A stretch of 64,000 nucleotides of DNA from Rhodococcus sp. 14-2470-1b (lineage in GTDB: Bacteria; Actinomycetota; Actinomycetes; Mycobacteriales; Mycobacteriaceae). The notes beneath the pieces were generated by a model, which was not told where the DNA came from, did no database searches, and saw only the letters and a list, made by a program, of their open reading frames with translations. The stretch is from the NCBI RefSeq assembly GCF_002259415.1, contig NZ_NPFY01000013.1:1-64000 (forward strand), given 5' to 3'. A program made the translations under genes and the position numbers. Below are positions 1 through 12,219 of the stretch, in pieces (position 1 is the stretch's first letter; every line of letters starts with the position of its first letter).

Positions 1-81
1 CGGGACAAGCTGCTTGCTGATGCCGACCGTGATCGGATGTAGACGCGAGCCCGTGCCGCCCGCCAGAATGATTCCCCGCAT
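1..81 (-). CDS. rmlA: Glucose-1-phosphate thymidylyltransferase, 5' end only
   Basis: The reverse strand encodes the first 27 residues of RmlA; the rest lies outside the window. It starts MRGIILAGGTGSRLHP and continues through ITVGISKQLVP, the nucleotide-binding loop typical of sugar-1-phosphate nucleotidylyltransferases. RmlA makes dTDP-glucose from glucose-1-phosphate and dTTP, the first step towards dTDP-rhamnose, which links arabinogalactan to peptidoglycan. A purine-rich GGGAGA lies 9 bases before the ATG. rmlB is 3.4 kb away on the other strand. Confidence 0.93.
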   Translation of the reverse strand, partial: MRGIILAGGTGSRLHPITVGISKQLVP

Positions 82-119
82 ACCGGGAAGTCTCCCAGAC
101 GGGACCTGGTCGTGCGCGC

Positions 120-470
120 TCACTGCCAGGGGATGCTGTACGGCTCGTCCTCCTGCGGCAACGGCCAGTGACGGGGCCAAACGATTCTGGGGTCGGCCTT
201 CATCTGTTCGACTTCCGGTGGGATCGGTACGGCATCGAACTCGATCCGGTCCCATGTCGTGCTGCCCGACGCCACCCTCACGCCGTACGTCTGGAGTTCC
301 GGGCTTGCTGTCCTTGCCTGTGAGAGGCGTTCGAGCAATGCCTCGGCGACGACGACAGGGCCCTGGTCCACACGGATCGGTGTGGCATCGGCGCGGAGTC
401 GAGCTGCGCGCAGGCGGTCGACGGCGTCGAGCACTCTCCTGTACTCGGGAGTGTTCCTGGGATCGGTCAT
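120..470 (-). CDS. Hypothetical protein, 116 aa, coupled to the WXG-like gene
   Basis: I do not recognise this family. The start MTDPRNTPEY at 470 is chosen because its ATG overlaps the stop of the upstream gene (ATGA), which implies translational coupling. The protein is soluble-looking, with an amphipathic N-terminal helix (residues 5-60) and a proline- and tryptophan-rich C-terminal end (WPRHWPLPQ, SIPWQ). It lies between the WXG-like protein and rmlA. By position it could be a partner, chaperone or immunity protein for the secreted WXG-like protein; this is inference only. Confidence 0.6.
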   Translation of the reverse strand: MTDPRNTPEYRRVLDAVDRLRAARLRADATPIRVDQGPVVVAEALLERLSQARTASPELQTYGVRVASGSTTWDRIEFDAVPIPPEVEQMKADPRIVWPRHWPLPQEDEPYSIPWQ

Positions 471-1678
471 ACCGCGTCCTGCCACGGTTGGTCGCCTTCG
501 CCGACGGAGAATTGTTGGTCAGGCGTGTCGAGGACTGGGGTTATGTCGGCGGTTCTGCCTGCGTCGACGGCAGTTTTGCCCTTGTCCAGAGCCTCGTTGA
601 ACGGCTGGAGGTACTTGTCGATCGTGCGGCTGACCTGACCTTCCGGGTCGATGATCGCGTCGAGGAACAGTCCGAACTGGTCGACAAGTTCTTCGATTCT
701 GCGCACGAGATCCATCGTCAGGTCCATCGTCTGTCTCAGGATGTCGACGATCGCTCCGAGCTGCCAGGCTGTCCCGAGGACAGGAACTTTCTTGAGCGCC
801 ACTTTCATTGCTGCGGAGCCGGACCCGAGATCTACCTCGGCCTCCAACATCTCGGCGAACTTCCTCACGACGGTCTGGACGCCCTCGCGAATTTCCTCGG
901 CGATGGCTTCGGAGATGGCGTGGATCGTGCGACCGCACGAACCTTCCCAGTACATGGCTGCAATCTGTCGACCGGAATACTCGGTGAAAGCTTGGGCGGC
1001 CTGGCCATCCCAGTAGTCGTCGACGCGCCGGACGCCACGCTCGAGTGATGCGGCGGCAGCTTCCAATGCGCTGCCCGCGATGTCGAATGCTTCTCCAGCT
1101 CGTCTGATCTCGTTCCAGTTCCCGCTCAGCGGTGTGGTGACTTCAGTCAGGGGGCTCCAAGTGGTGAGTTCGAAGATCGTCTCGTCCACGTCGCCCAGCC
1201 AGCCTGCAGCCGCTTGAATGACCTCACGGGTGTCGTCCACGGCGGGATTTGCTGGCGGATAGTCGATTCCGTCGGGGTGGCCGTAGTCGGCGGCATTGAC
1301 GTAATCGTCGACATTTCCCACCGCGGCGGTCTTCGAATTACCCAGCTGCGGAACAGGTACAGGGACAAGATCGGTATGAGCGTTCAGTTGGTCGTATGTT
1401 TCCTTCTCGGCATCGTGATAGAGCCATGCTGCTTTTCGGAGTTCGTCTCCGATGTAGGTGCAGTTGGCCGATAGGTGGACGTGCCTGCTGCGCGTATTCT
1501 CTTGGTAAAGAGCAATGAACGGTGCAAGCCGCTGCAGAATCTGACCGGGGATTGTATCGCTCAAGCCCGCGTGATCCCCGATATAGCGATGGCATGCCAT
1601 CGTTCGTAGACCTATCTCGGACGTCAGTTTCCCCATCCCAGCGACTTCTGATGGACGAGCACCGAAGATTTCTTCCAT
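467..1678 (-). CDS. WXG100-like protein, possible type VII secretion substrate
   Basis: A 403-residue, helix-rich protein. Near residue 220 it has DDYWDGQAAQAFTEY, a W-x-G turn between two helices as in WXG100/ESX proteins, followed by helices rich in Ala and Glu. A Gly/Ala/Val stretch near residues 290-310 (VPVLGTAWQLGAIVDILR) could be a membrane-active helix. WXG100 proteins are exported by ESX (type VII) systems, often as the N-terminal half of larger effectors. No toxin domain is recognisable in the C-terminal part. It lies 1 bp after the stop of the upstream membrane-anchored gene, so it is probably in the same transcript. Confidence 0.6.
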   Translation of the reverse strand: MEEIFGARPSEVAGMGKLTSEIGLRTMACHRYIGDHAGLSDTIPGQILQRLAPFIALYQENTRSRHVHLSANCTYIGDELRKAAWLYHDAEKETYDQLNAHTDLVPVPVPQLGNSKTAAVGNVDDYVNAADYGHPDGIDYPPANPAVDDTREVIQAAAGWLGDVDETIFELTTWSPLTEVTTPLSGNWNEIRRAGEAFDIAGSALEAAAASLERGVRRVDDYWDGQAAQAFTEYSGRQIAAMYWEGSCGRTIHAISEAIAEEIREGVQTVVRKFAEMLEAEVDLGSGSAAMKVALKKVPVLGTAWQLGAIVDILRQTMDLTMDLVRRIEELVDQFGLFLDAIIDPEGQVSRTIDKYLQPFNEALDKGKTAVDAGRTADITPVLDTPDQQFSVGEGDQPWQDAV

Positions 1679-1679
1679 G

Positions 1680-2447
1680 TCAGCTCTTCCTTATCGTAGA
1701 GATTATGGCGTCGATATCCGAGTCGCCTAGTGCGCCTTCGACACCGCGGGCGGAACGGACGATGAAAACCACTGATTCTGCTGATGCGTAGCCGGGCGTG
1801 GCGATGACGTCGAACGTTGCCTGGCTGGACGAGCAGCGCTGAGCTGCGTCGGGTATGTCGTCGATCGTCGCTCGGTACCTAACCGCAGGTCGATCGCCGA
1901 TCCGGAAGGTCTGCGGCCCGGTGATACGGATCGACGGTTTCCTCGACTCATCAGAGCTGGAGAAGATCAGTTCGGCTCGTTCGACTTCGCTGCGTGCCGT
2001 TGCGTCGAGGTTAGTTGTTCGGCGTCCAATGACTCCGGTAATGGCGAGCTCGGAATGTTCGCCGTCAGAACACTTTGTGCGTTCGTAGAACACTAGTGAC
2101 CCGAACACCACCGAGGTTCCGTCGTCGAAATCCCATCTAGCCACCCCGCCGGACCAATTGTCCCAATCTGGGGCAACGTCATAGGTCAGTCCGTACTTTG
2201 TTGCGATCGGTTGTGGTTCGCCGTCGCCGACGATGATCCGCGGCGGCCTCGACATGGACGGAAACCCCGACGGCAGAGAAGCTGGTGTTGTCGTCGGAGC
2301 AAGTGGGCTCGTCTTAGACGGTTCGGCGACCGAGACCCCCTCGTACTGGCCGGGTGCTTCAGGTGCCAGTTTTGGTATTCCCCACAGCACTAGGTTGAAT
2401 ACGGCCAAGCTTCCTGCCAGCAGCAGTAGCCGTTTACGTAATCCCAC
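1680..2447 (-). CDS. Membrane-anchored extracytoplasmic protein, paralogue A
   Basis: Starts at GTG 2447 after a strong GGGGGGAG ribosome site, giving 255 residues. A positively charged MGLRKR precedes one hydrophobic segment (about residues 7-24), then a Pro/Thr/Ser-rich linker (25-75) and a predicted extracytoplasmic domain with GLTYDVAPDWDNW and WDFDDGTSVVFG. Two Cys (in the ERTKC and AQRC segments) match the two in paralogue B and may form a disulfide. Similar anchored proteins with Thr/Pro linkers occur beside WXG/ESX-type genes in Rhodococcus and Nocardia. No enzymatic motif seen. The stop TGA is one base before the ATG of the WXG-like gene. Confidence 0.65.
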   Translation of the reverse strand: MGLRKRLLLLAGSLAVFNLVLWGIPKLAPEAPGQYEGVSVAEPSKTSPLAPTTTPASLPSGFPSMSRPPRIIVGDGEPQPIATKYGLTYDVAPDWDNWSGGVARWDFDDGTSVVFGSLVFYERTKCSDGEHSELAITGVIGRRTTNLDATARSEVERAELIFSSSDESRKPSIRITGPQTFRIGDRPAVRYRATIDDIPDAAQRCSSSQATFDVIATPGYASAESVVFIVRSARGVEGALGDSDIDAIISTIRKS

Positions 2448-2495
2448 GAACGCTCCCCCCGAAGTCTGCGAAAAGGTAACACAGGGGTCGGACAC
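2260..2495. repeat. Left copy of tandem duplication
   Basis: This block (5' end and leader of paralogue A) is nearly identical to 3196-3431, at an offset of 936 bp. Both include the ribosome site, GTG start and signal-anchor codons. The rest of the two genes has diverged more. Confidence 0.85.
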
Positions 2496-2627
2496 GGTCG
2501 GCTCGGAAGAATGGCGATCGAGCAACATCGTCGACGACAATGGCGCCGTGTTTCGCGCGAATGGCTGTGTGGTCGGCGTGCAGTCGAAGAGGATGCGGGC
2601 GGTAACCGCGTACGGCGCCCTTCCCTG

Positions 2628-5919
<3,292 letters not shown>

Positions 5920-5934
<15 letters not shown>

Positions 5935-7440
5935 AGCAAAGTGTGCGACGCCTCGGGCTGCGGAATCCACTGTCCATGTCCAGGGTGAGCCGTCGCTCGG
6001 GCCAGGACGGTACTCGATGCGGTAGACCGGCACGACAGGCTTACGGGAGTAGTCGAGGTTGGCGTAGTTCGCGCGAAGCAGCAGGTCGCCGACAGGCCCG
6101 GATTCCTCCAGGCGCGGGATGATCCGCTCGTTGATGATGACGCCTCGGTCGGAGAACTCGTCGACGATCGTGCACTCGCAGGCGTAGGCCAACGTTCCGA
6201 TCTCTCCGGGGGACTTGACGGCGTCGTCGCCGACGATTTCTCCGATCTCCTCGCCGACGCGCTGGTAGTCCGCGGCCGAGGCGAAGTTGCCGAAGATAGG
6301 CGGTGACGCCCACGGCATGGGTCGGACGGTGTCGAACGCGATGGAGCCCACAATCCCTACGATGACGAGGAGAAGCGAGACGGCGGCCACCGGGCGCGGC
6401 GATATGCCGGCCAGGAAGATTGCCGCCGATCCACCCGCGATCATCGGGGTGACGTAGTACCAGTGGTAGGGAACGGTGTCGAGAACTGTGTAGGCGAGGT
6501 AGTAGGCGACCCCACCGAGTCCGAGGCCGATGAGGGGCCACGACGCTTGGTCGCGCGCGCGTCTGGACAGGCACGCAGCGAGCCAACCGATGGTGACGAC
6601 AAGGCCGACGACGGCAGGACCGAAACTCGCGAGTGTGCCCCACCAGTCGCCGTCGTAGTAGAGGGATGGCCCGTCGAAGTAGTTGAAACCCTCGATGGCC
6701 TGGCCTTCTTTCAGGACGAGCGTGTCCGGCACCAGTGATCCGAGCACGATCCAGCTGAAGACGTACCAGGGCAGGGAGACCGCGGCCGCGGCTAGAAGAG
6801 CCCGAGGCCAGCGGCGATACAGCGTCGGCGCGAAAGCAGCGAGAAGTAGCACGAACAGAACGAGATCGAGTCTGACCAGGACGGCCAGCCCGCTCGCGAT
6901 GCCGAAGACTACGGGGCTGCCCCGCAGAGCCGCAGCGGTCAGCGTGAGGACCGCTGCGGGAATGAGGAGAACTTCGAGTCCGATGGACGACAACAAAAAT
7001 GGGTTGCTCATGACCAGAACGACCGCGATCCCACCGAGCCACATGCCTCGACCGATCGACCGTGAGATCGACGCGCACGCTGCACCGACGATTCCCCCGG
7101 CCAGAACGTTGGCGACGAACAGAGCGAACAACGGCGCGGGCGCGCCGAAGAACGACGTGACCCACACGATGAGGCCGAGGAGCAGAACGTTGAGGGGTGA
7201 GGTCGACGTATTCGCGGTCAGGTCGGTGACGATGGCCCACTGACCGTGCTCGGCGAGATTTCGGGCCGCGGACAGGCTGATGTACGCGTCATCGGTGAGG
7301 CTGGGTGCAGCAACCCAGTACCCGACGGCGCCCAGGGCCGCGCCGAGCGCGACGAGTATCCATGACGAGCGTCCTGCGCGCGACAACCGGGTTCCAGGCG
7401 AGTACGCCTCCGCGTCGGCGGCAGCGGACTGTGCAACCAT
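5920..7440 (-). CDS. GT-C family membrane glycosyltransferase, AftB-like paralogue
   Basis: Paralogue of the preceding gene, transcribed towards it. It shares LTDDAYISLSAARNL, NTSTSPLN, YHWYY and the C-terminal EIGTLAYACECTIVDEFSDRG. About ten membrane segments. The start MVAQSAAAD at 7440 (506 residues) is chosen by length of the paralogue; an ATG at 7533 would add 31 residues of no membrane character. Divergent from glfT2, which it neighbours as aftB is close to glfT2 in mycobacteria. Likely substrate is a polyprenyl-phosphate sugar; exact role unknown. Confidence 0.7.
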
Positions 7441-7553
7441 GGTCACCAGAATGGCAGACAACAGGGCTCGTACGCTGCACCGCGAGCCCTCGCCCGGCGT
7501 TGTGTCTCGCAATACGGGCAGCACAAGAGCCAAGGAGAAAAGGGACCGTTGCT

Positions 7554-9425
7554 GTGAGTCACGCTGATTCCACCACCACGACCGAGGCAGAATCCGTCGA
7601 CCTGCCGTCGTCGACGGAGTTGCGCGCGCAGCGTCTCCTCTTCGACGGGCCGTCGCCGCTGGTGAGTGCGGATATGTACACGACTGTGGCCAAGGGCAAT
7701 GTCGAGCGCTCTCGGTATGCGGCGAAGCTGGCGAAGCGCACGGTTCTCGAGACGAACAGTTACTTCGGGCGGTTCCCGGCGAGTTATTGGCAGCGCTGGA
7801 CCGATGTGACCGAGGTGCGTTTCTCGGCTTCCGTTGCCGGTTCGGGGCGCATCGACATCGTCGCCACCGATTACAAGGGTCGTAAGCGAACGATGGCCAG
7901 CGAGACTCTGACCACCGACGGGCGGGCCAGGCGGCTGGACTTCGCTGTTCCCGTCAAGCAGTTCCTCGACGGCGGAGCCTTGTTCGCCCGATTCACCACC
8001 ACGTCCGGTGAGCTGACGGTCGAGGACGCCGAGTGGACCGTCGACGCGCCGGAGAAACTGCGTCCGACGTCCGTGGTCATCTGCACGTTCAACCGGGCCG
8101 ACGACTGCGCCAACACCGTGGCAGCCATGGCCGATGATCCGATTGCACTGCTCGGCGTCGACAACGTGTACGTCGTGGACCAGGGAACCGACCAGGTGCA
8201 GACGCGGCCCTTGTTCCAGCGTGTCGCGGCCGAACTCGGCGACAAGCTGGTCTACATCACTCAGCCCAACCTCGGCGGTGCGGGTGGTTTCACCCGCGGG
8301 CTGTACGAGGTGCAGGGCAAGGGCGGCGACCCGGCCAACGTCGTGTTCATGGACGACGACGTGCTGTGCGAGCCCGAGGCGATCGTGCGCATGAACGCGT
8401 TCGCGAACAAGACCATCGAGCCCGCGATCATCGGTGCGCAGATGCTTTACCTGCTGCATCCCGATCGGGTGCATGTCGGTGCCGAGGTCGCGAACCTTCA
8501 GAAGCTCGAAGCCGGTTTGCACGTGAAGAACGCGATCTCGGACAAGAGTGCGCTGAAGAAGAAGCAGGAGATCCGCGTCGACGCCGGCTACAACGGCTGG
8601 TGGTCGTGTCTGATCCCGTCGGAGATCGTCTCGCAGATCGGTTACCCACTTCCGCTGTTCTTCCAGTGGGACGACATCGAGTACGGCTACCGGGCCCGTG
8701 CCAATGGATTCGCGACGGTCACGCTTCCGGGTGCGGCCGTGTGGCACGCCGATTTCGCGTGGAAGGACTGGGACGAGTGGCACCGCTACTTCAACCTGCG
8801 CAACGGCATGATCACGGCGTCGCTGCACGCGGGGCTCGACGGTAAGAAGCTCGCGCGTCAGTTGACGACCGATCTGTTCCGCTATCTCGTTTCCATGCAG
8901 TACGGCATGGCGTTCACGTTGATCAAGGCCATCGAGGACTTCCTCGTCGGACCGAGCAAGCTCACCGACGGCGGCATGGATGCCGCGGCGGCGATCCGTC
9001 GTGATCGAGCCGCGTACAACGAGACGAAGCGCTACAACGCGAACTCGGTTCCTGACGTCCGCCCTGCGGACATGTTCATCACCCCGGCTGGGCCTCACCC
9101 CAAGAAGAGCCTGGAGTGGGCCGTTCTGGCGAAGCGTGTGCTCAACCAGTCGCGTGGCCGCGTTCACCCGGGCCCGGTCGCGATCTCGGCCGATGATGCG
9201 CACTGGTGGCACGTCTCGCTGTTCGCGCATGCCGTCGTCACCGATCGTTCGCAGGAGGGTGTGCGAGTTCGTAAGCGCGACAAGGCGGCCGCCACGGAGC
9301 TACTGAAGCGAGGGCTGACGGCGCTGCGTCGTCTGCGTGTCGAGACCGACAGCGTGGCCGAGTCCTACCGGCAGGCTGTTCCTGAGCTCACCAGCCGAGA
9401 GAACTGGACGCGGCTCTACTCCTAG
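7554..9425 (+). CDS. glfT2: Galactofuranosyltransferase GlfT2
   Basis: Processive enzyme that polymerises the galactan of arabinogalactan from UDP-galactofuranose with alternating beta-1,5 and beta-1,6 links, at the inner membrane face. 623 residues from GTG 7554 (mycobacterial GlfT2 about 637). N-terminal beta-sandwich (to about 160), then GT-A domain: VICTFNR, QPNLGGAGGFTRG, the metal-binding FMDDDVLCEP, the acceptor-site QWDDIEYGYRA and WHADFAWKDWDEW, then the C-terminal helical region. The start is set by VSHADSTTTTEAE after AAAAGGGA; longer in-frame readings run into the divergent gene. Confidence 0.95.
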   Translation: MSHADSTTTTEAESVDLPSSTELRAQRLLFDGPSPLVSADMYTTVAKGNVERSRYAAKLAKRTVLETNSYFGRFPASYWQRWTDVTEVRFSASVAGSGRIDIVATDYKGRKRTMASETLTTDGRARRLDFAVPVKQFLDGGALFARFTTTSGELTVEDAEWTVDAPEKLRPTSVVICTFNRADDCANTVAAMADDPIALLGVDNVYVVDQGTDQVQTRPLFQRVAAELGDKLVYITQPNLGGAGGFTRGLYEVQGKGGDPANVVFMDDDVLCEPEAIVRMNAFANKTIEPAIIGAQMLYLLHPDRVHVGAEVANLQKLEAGLHVKNAISDKSALKKKQEIRVDAGYNGWWSCLIPSEIVSQIGYPLPLFFQWDDIEYGYRARANGFATVTLPGAAVWHADFAWKDWDEWHRYFNLRNGMITASLHAGLDGKKLARQLTTDLFRYLVSMQYGMAFTLIKAIEDFLVGPSKLTDGGMDAAAAIRRDRAAYNETKRYNANSVPDVRPADMFITPAGPHPKKSLEWAVLAKRVLNQSRGRVHPGPVAISADDAHWWHVSLFAHAVVTDRSQEGVRVRKRDKAAATELLKRGLTALRRLRVETDSVAESYRQAVPELTSRENWTRLYS

Positions 9426-9481
9426 GTGAGCGGAAATGTAGGCCCTGCGGAGTGACCAGAACGCACTGCAGTTTCACTCAC
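9426..9481. repeat. Intergenic hairpin repeat, degenerate copy
   Basis: Starts GTGAGCGGAAATGTAGGCCC and ends TTTCACTCAC, an imperfect inverted repeat filling the gap between the convergent glfT2 and methyltransferase genes. Same family as 10370-10432 and 15176-15235. Probably acts as a two-way terminator. Confidence 0.65.
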
Positions 9482-10332
9482 AACGACGGAGCGGTACGGA
9501 TTCGAACGACGACCTGTTCGTTGTCCGCGGTGTAGCCGAGGTAGTCGAATTCCGTGCCGGTGCGGCCGACGAACTCGGTCCACGCGCGGTATTCGTGATT
9601 GCGCCAGCCGGGGAAGTTGAAGTACTCGTCGAAGACGATGACGGTTCCCACGGCCAGGCGGTCGGCGACGAGGTCGAGGACGGTCACGGTCGACGAGTAC
9701 AGGTCCGCGTCGAGGTGCAGGAACGCGAGCGTGTCCTTGTGGCTCTTCAGGAACTCGGGTAGCGATTCCTCGAACATGCCGGGGACGATCTCCGCGCCAG
9801 GCACCGTCGGTTCGGTTTCCTGCTCGAACAGTCCCTTCGGAAAGCCCGTCCTCCACGTCTCGGGTAGACCGGAGAAGACGTCGAATCCGGCGACGATGGA
9901 AATGTCGTGTCGCTTCGCCATCTCCTCGGCGATGATCTCCAGCGTCGTACCGCTGGCGACACCGAACTCGAGCGCCATCCCCGGTACCGATACCTCGCCG
10001 AGCGCGAACCTCAGCGTGGCGTGGGGACGCAGGAACGTGGGTGCCTTCGGCATGACCTCCTCGGCGAACTCGGCGCTCTGAGCGGCGGCCTCGACGTCGG
10101 ACGCGTACGGAATATCGCGGCGCATGCGCATTTCGAGTCCACGGATGAAGGCGTGCAGATCATCGATCTCGCGGCGCTGACGCTCGAGAATGTCCAGCAA
10201 CTTGGTCTGCTGATCGCTCGTCTGCTCGGCCAGCTGGGCCGTCTGCTTGTCCAGAACCTCGCCGATCGCGCGCTGTAACTTCTCTCGCGCCGAATGCCGA
10301 ATTCGATCCGTCAGCTTCCGAGATTCCGTCAT
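9478..10332 (-). CDS. TylF/macrocin O-methyltransferase family protein
   Basis: Class I SAM-dependent methyltransferase, 284 residues from MTESRKLTDRIR at 10332. An N-terminal coiled coil (about residues 15-70, Gln/Glu-rich) precedes the catalytic domain: EFGVASGTTLEIIAEE (SAM loop), GFDVFSGLPETW, LHLDADLYSST and VFDEYFNFPGW, the Asp residues of which bind metal in TylF-like enzymes. It follows glfT1 in the galactan export operon, so it may methylate an envelope sugar or a lipid-linked glycan; the substrate is unknown. A reading from 10428 would start inside a repeat and is rejected. Confidence 0.85.
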   Translation of the reverse strand: MTESRKLTDRIRHSAREKLQRAIGEVLDKQTAQLAEQTSDQQTKLLDILERQRREIDDLHAFIRGLEMRMRRDIPYASDVEAAAQSAEFAEEVMPKAPTFLRPHATLRFALGEVSVPGMALEFGVASGTTLEIIAEEMAKRHDISIVAGFDVFSGLPETWRTGFPKGLFEQETEPTVPGAEIVPGMFEESLPEFLKSHKDTLAFLHLDADLYSSTVTVLDLVADRLAVGTVIVFDEYFNFPGWRNHEYRAWTEFVGRTGTEFDYLGYTADNEQVVVRIRTAPSL

Positions 10333-10369
10333 GCGCACACGGTAGCGGACGCAGACGCCCACGGCCGTT

Positions 10370-10432
10370 GTGAGTGGAAATGTAGGCCCTGGGGCAGGAG
10401 CGGAGCCTGCGGAGCGACCAGATTCCACTCAC
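10370..10432. repeat. Intergenic hairpin repeat, composite copy
   Basis: Perfect 10-bp arms GTGAGTGGAA (10370-10379) and TTCCACTCAC (10423-10432). The loop contains GGAGCGGAGCCTGCGGAGCG, related to the short repeats at 11351-11422 and 13122-13218. It lies between glfT1 and the methyltransferase gene. Confidence 0.75.
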
Positions 10433-10440
10433 CTCGGTGG

Positions 10441-11349
10441 TCACCTCCGGAAATGCTCCCGACGCCCGAGTCGACGGAGACGAAGCCATTCCAACAGGCC
10501 CTTGGGATTGTGAGTGGTCACAAGGAAGAACCACCCGAAGCGAATCCACTCCTGCGGCAGCAGTTTCCGCATACCGGGCTGCGACATGAGGTACCCACGG
10601 TTGCGATAGGTGAAATAGCGCTTGGTGGCGTCGTCCGGGTACTGCGTGTGCATCCGCCCGCCGAGGATCGGTTTGAACTCCTCGGCGCCGTTGGGGTGGA
10701 CGTAGGCCGTCGTCAGGCAGGTGCCGAACTTCAGGCCCGATCGCTGCAGTCTGCGATGCACCTCCACCTCGTCACCGCGGACGAACAGTCGCAGATCGGG
10801 CACCCCGACGGCGTCGATCGTCGACGCCTTGAACAGGGCTCCGTTGAACAGTGACGCGATTCCTTCGAGCAGGTCGTCGTCGGGGTTACGGGGGTCGATC
10901 AGCTCGGACCGTAGTCGACGCCATTCCACTCCGCGCCGCAGCGGGAACGCGAGACGATCGGGGTCGTCGATGTCGCAGACGACGGGGGAGACCTCGTCGA
11001 GGCCGTGCTTCAGTGCGCACTCGTGCAGCGTCTTCAACACGTCCGGACCCTCGGGACGCCCGTCGTCGTCGGCGAGGAACACCCAATCCGCGCCGAGCGA
11101 CAGGGCGTAGAGAATGCCGAGCGCGAATCCGCCCGCACCGCCCAGATTGTGATGCGACCCAAGATAAGTAGTCGGAATCGACGCAGACTCGACGAGCTCG
11201 CGGACCTCGTTCTCGTGCGCGTTGTCGACAACGACGAGATGGTCCAGCGGGCGGGTCTGGCGCGTGATGACATCGAGTGACTTCGCGAGGAGCTCGCGAC
11301 GCTTGTGCGTCACGATGACTCCGATGATCGTCTCAGCCACTGGTCTCAT
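10441..11349 (-). CDS. glfT1: Galactofuranosyltransferase GlfT1
   Basis: Adds the first two or three galactofuranose residues to the decaprenyl-PP-GlcNAc-rhamnose linker, priming galactan before GlfT2. GT2-family GT-A fold, about 302 residues as in M. tuberculosis Rv3782. Motifs: VIVTHKRRELL, LGSHHNLGGAGGFALG, metal-binding FLADDDGRPEG, RGDEVEVHRRL, and C-terminal QYPDDATKRYFTYRNRGY and RLRRLGRREHF. The ATG at 11349 overlaps the end of wzt; a GTG at 11340 would match the mycobacterial start better. Operon order wzm-wzt-glfT1 matches Rv3783-Rv3781-Rv3782 as a functional set. Confidence 0.94.
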   Translation of the reverse strand: MRPVAETIIGVIVTHKRRELLAKSLDVITRQTRPLDHLVVVDNAHENEVRELVESASIPTTYLGSHHNLGGAGGFALGILYALSLGADWVFLADDDGRPEGPDVLKTLHECALKHGLDEVSPVVCDIDDPDRLAFPLRRGVEWRRLRSELIDPRNPDDDLLEGIASLFNGALFKASTIDAVGVPDLRLFVRGDEVEVHRRLQRSGLKFGTCLTTAYVHPNGAEEFKPILGGRMHTQYPDDATKRYFTYRNRGYLMSQPGMRKLLPQEWIRFGWFFLVTTHNPKGLLEWLRLRRLGRREHFRR

Positions 11350-12208
11350 CTCGAGGTCGTTCCGCAGGCTCCACTCCCGCTTCGTCTCGAGGTCGTTCCG
11401 CAGGCTCCACTCCCGCTTCGTCTCGAGCGAGCTCTTTCAAGATCGTCGCCACGTGGTCGCCCGCGTCGTTGCCTTCGTACGCTCGTACGACTTCTTCGAT
11501 GCCACCGTCTTGACGGATCTGGCCGTGGTCGATCCACATCGCGCGGTCGCAGAGTTGCGCGAGGAACTCGTTGGAGTGGCTTGCGAAGACGAGGATGCCG
11601 GAGCGTTGCACCAGTTCCTGGAGCCGGATGCGTGCCTTCTTCATGAATTCTGCGTCGACGGCGCCGATGCCCTCGTCGAGCAGAAGGATTTCGGGATCGA
11701 TGCTGGTGACGACACCCATCGCGACGCGCACCCGCATGCCGGTGGAGTAGGTCCGCAGCGGCATGTCGAGGTAGTCGCCGAGTTCGGTGAAGTCGGCGAT
11801 TTCGTCCATCTTCGCAAGCATCTGCTTACGCGTCTGGCCGAGGAACAGGCCTCGGATGATGATGTTCTCGTAGCCGGAGATCTCCGGGTCCATTCCGACA
11901 CCCAGGTCGAAGACGGGGGCGACGCGGCCGCGCACCGAGGCTGTACCGCGGGTGGGCTCGTAGATGCCGGACAGCAGGCGCAGGAGCGTCGACTTGCCTG
12001 CACCGTTGTGTCCGACGAGGCCGACGCGGTCGCCTTCCTTCAGGTTCATCGTGATGTTCTTGAGGGCTTCGACGACGACGACGTCGGAGCTGTTCCGGTC
12101 GATGGCACCGCCGGCTTTGCCGAGGAACGCCTTCTTCAGGGAACGAGTTTTGGCGTCGAAGATGGGGAAGTCGACGCAGGCGTCGTGCGTGGAGATGCTG
12201 ACTGACAT
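11333..12208 (-). CDS. wzt: Galactan export ABC transporter, ATP-binding protein
   Basis: ATPase of the exporter that flips lipid-linked galactan across the inner membrane. Walker A GHNGAGKST (about residue 66), signature YSTGMRVRV (about 155), Walker B ILLLDEGIGAVDAE, H-loop FASHSNEF. 291 residues. The C-terminus carries two 12-residue units (DEAGVEPAERPR) translated from a dispersed DNA repeat and ending just inside glfT1; these look like a recent extension rather than a domain. It follows wzm by 11 bp. Confidence 0.93.
   Translation of the reverse strand: MSVSISTHDACVDFPIFDAKTRSLKKAFLGKAGGAIDRNSSDVVVVEALKNITMNLKEGDRVGLVGHNGAGKSTLLRLLSGIYEPTRGTASVRGRVAPVFDLGVGMDPEISGYENIIIRGLFLGQTRKQMLAKMDEIADFTELGDYLDMPLRTYSTGMRVRVAMGVVTSIDPEILLLDEGIGAVDAEFMKKARIRLQELVQRSGILVFASHSNEFLAQLCDRAMWIDHGQIRQDGGIEEVVRAYEGNDAGDHVATILKELARDEAGVEPAERPRDEAGVEPAERPRDETSG
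11351..11422. repeat. Two 36-bp tandem units inside the end of wzt
   Basis: Period 36 bp (11351-11386 and 11387-11422), identical copies, each containing the dispersed motif GGTCGTTCCGCAGGCTCCAC. The period is a multiple of three, so the wzt frame stays open. Confidence 0.85.
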
Positions 12209-12219
12209 GGCGGAGACCC

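Noticed and set aside
7443-9230. Long minus-strand frame opposite glfT2
   Set aside because: It is a GC-rich shadow of glfT2, with Arg/Val/Asp-rich composition and no recognisable motif.
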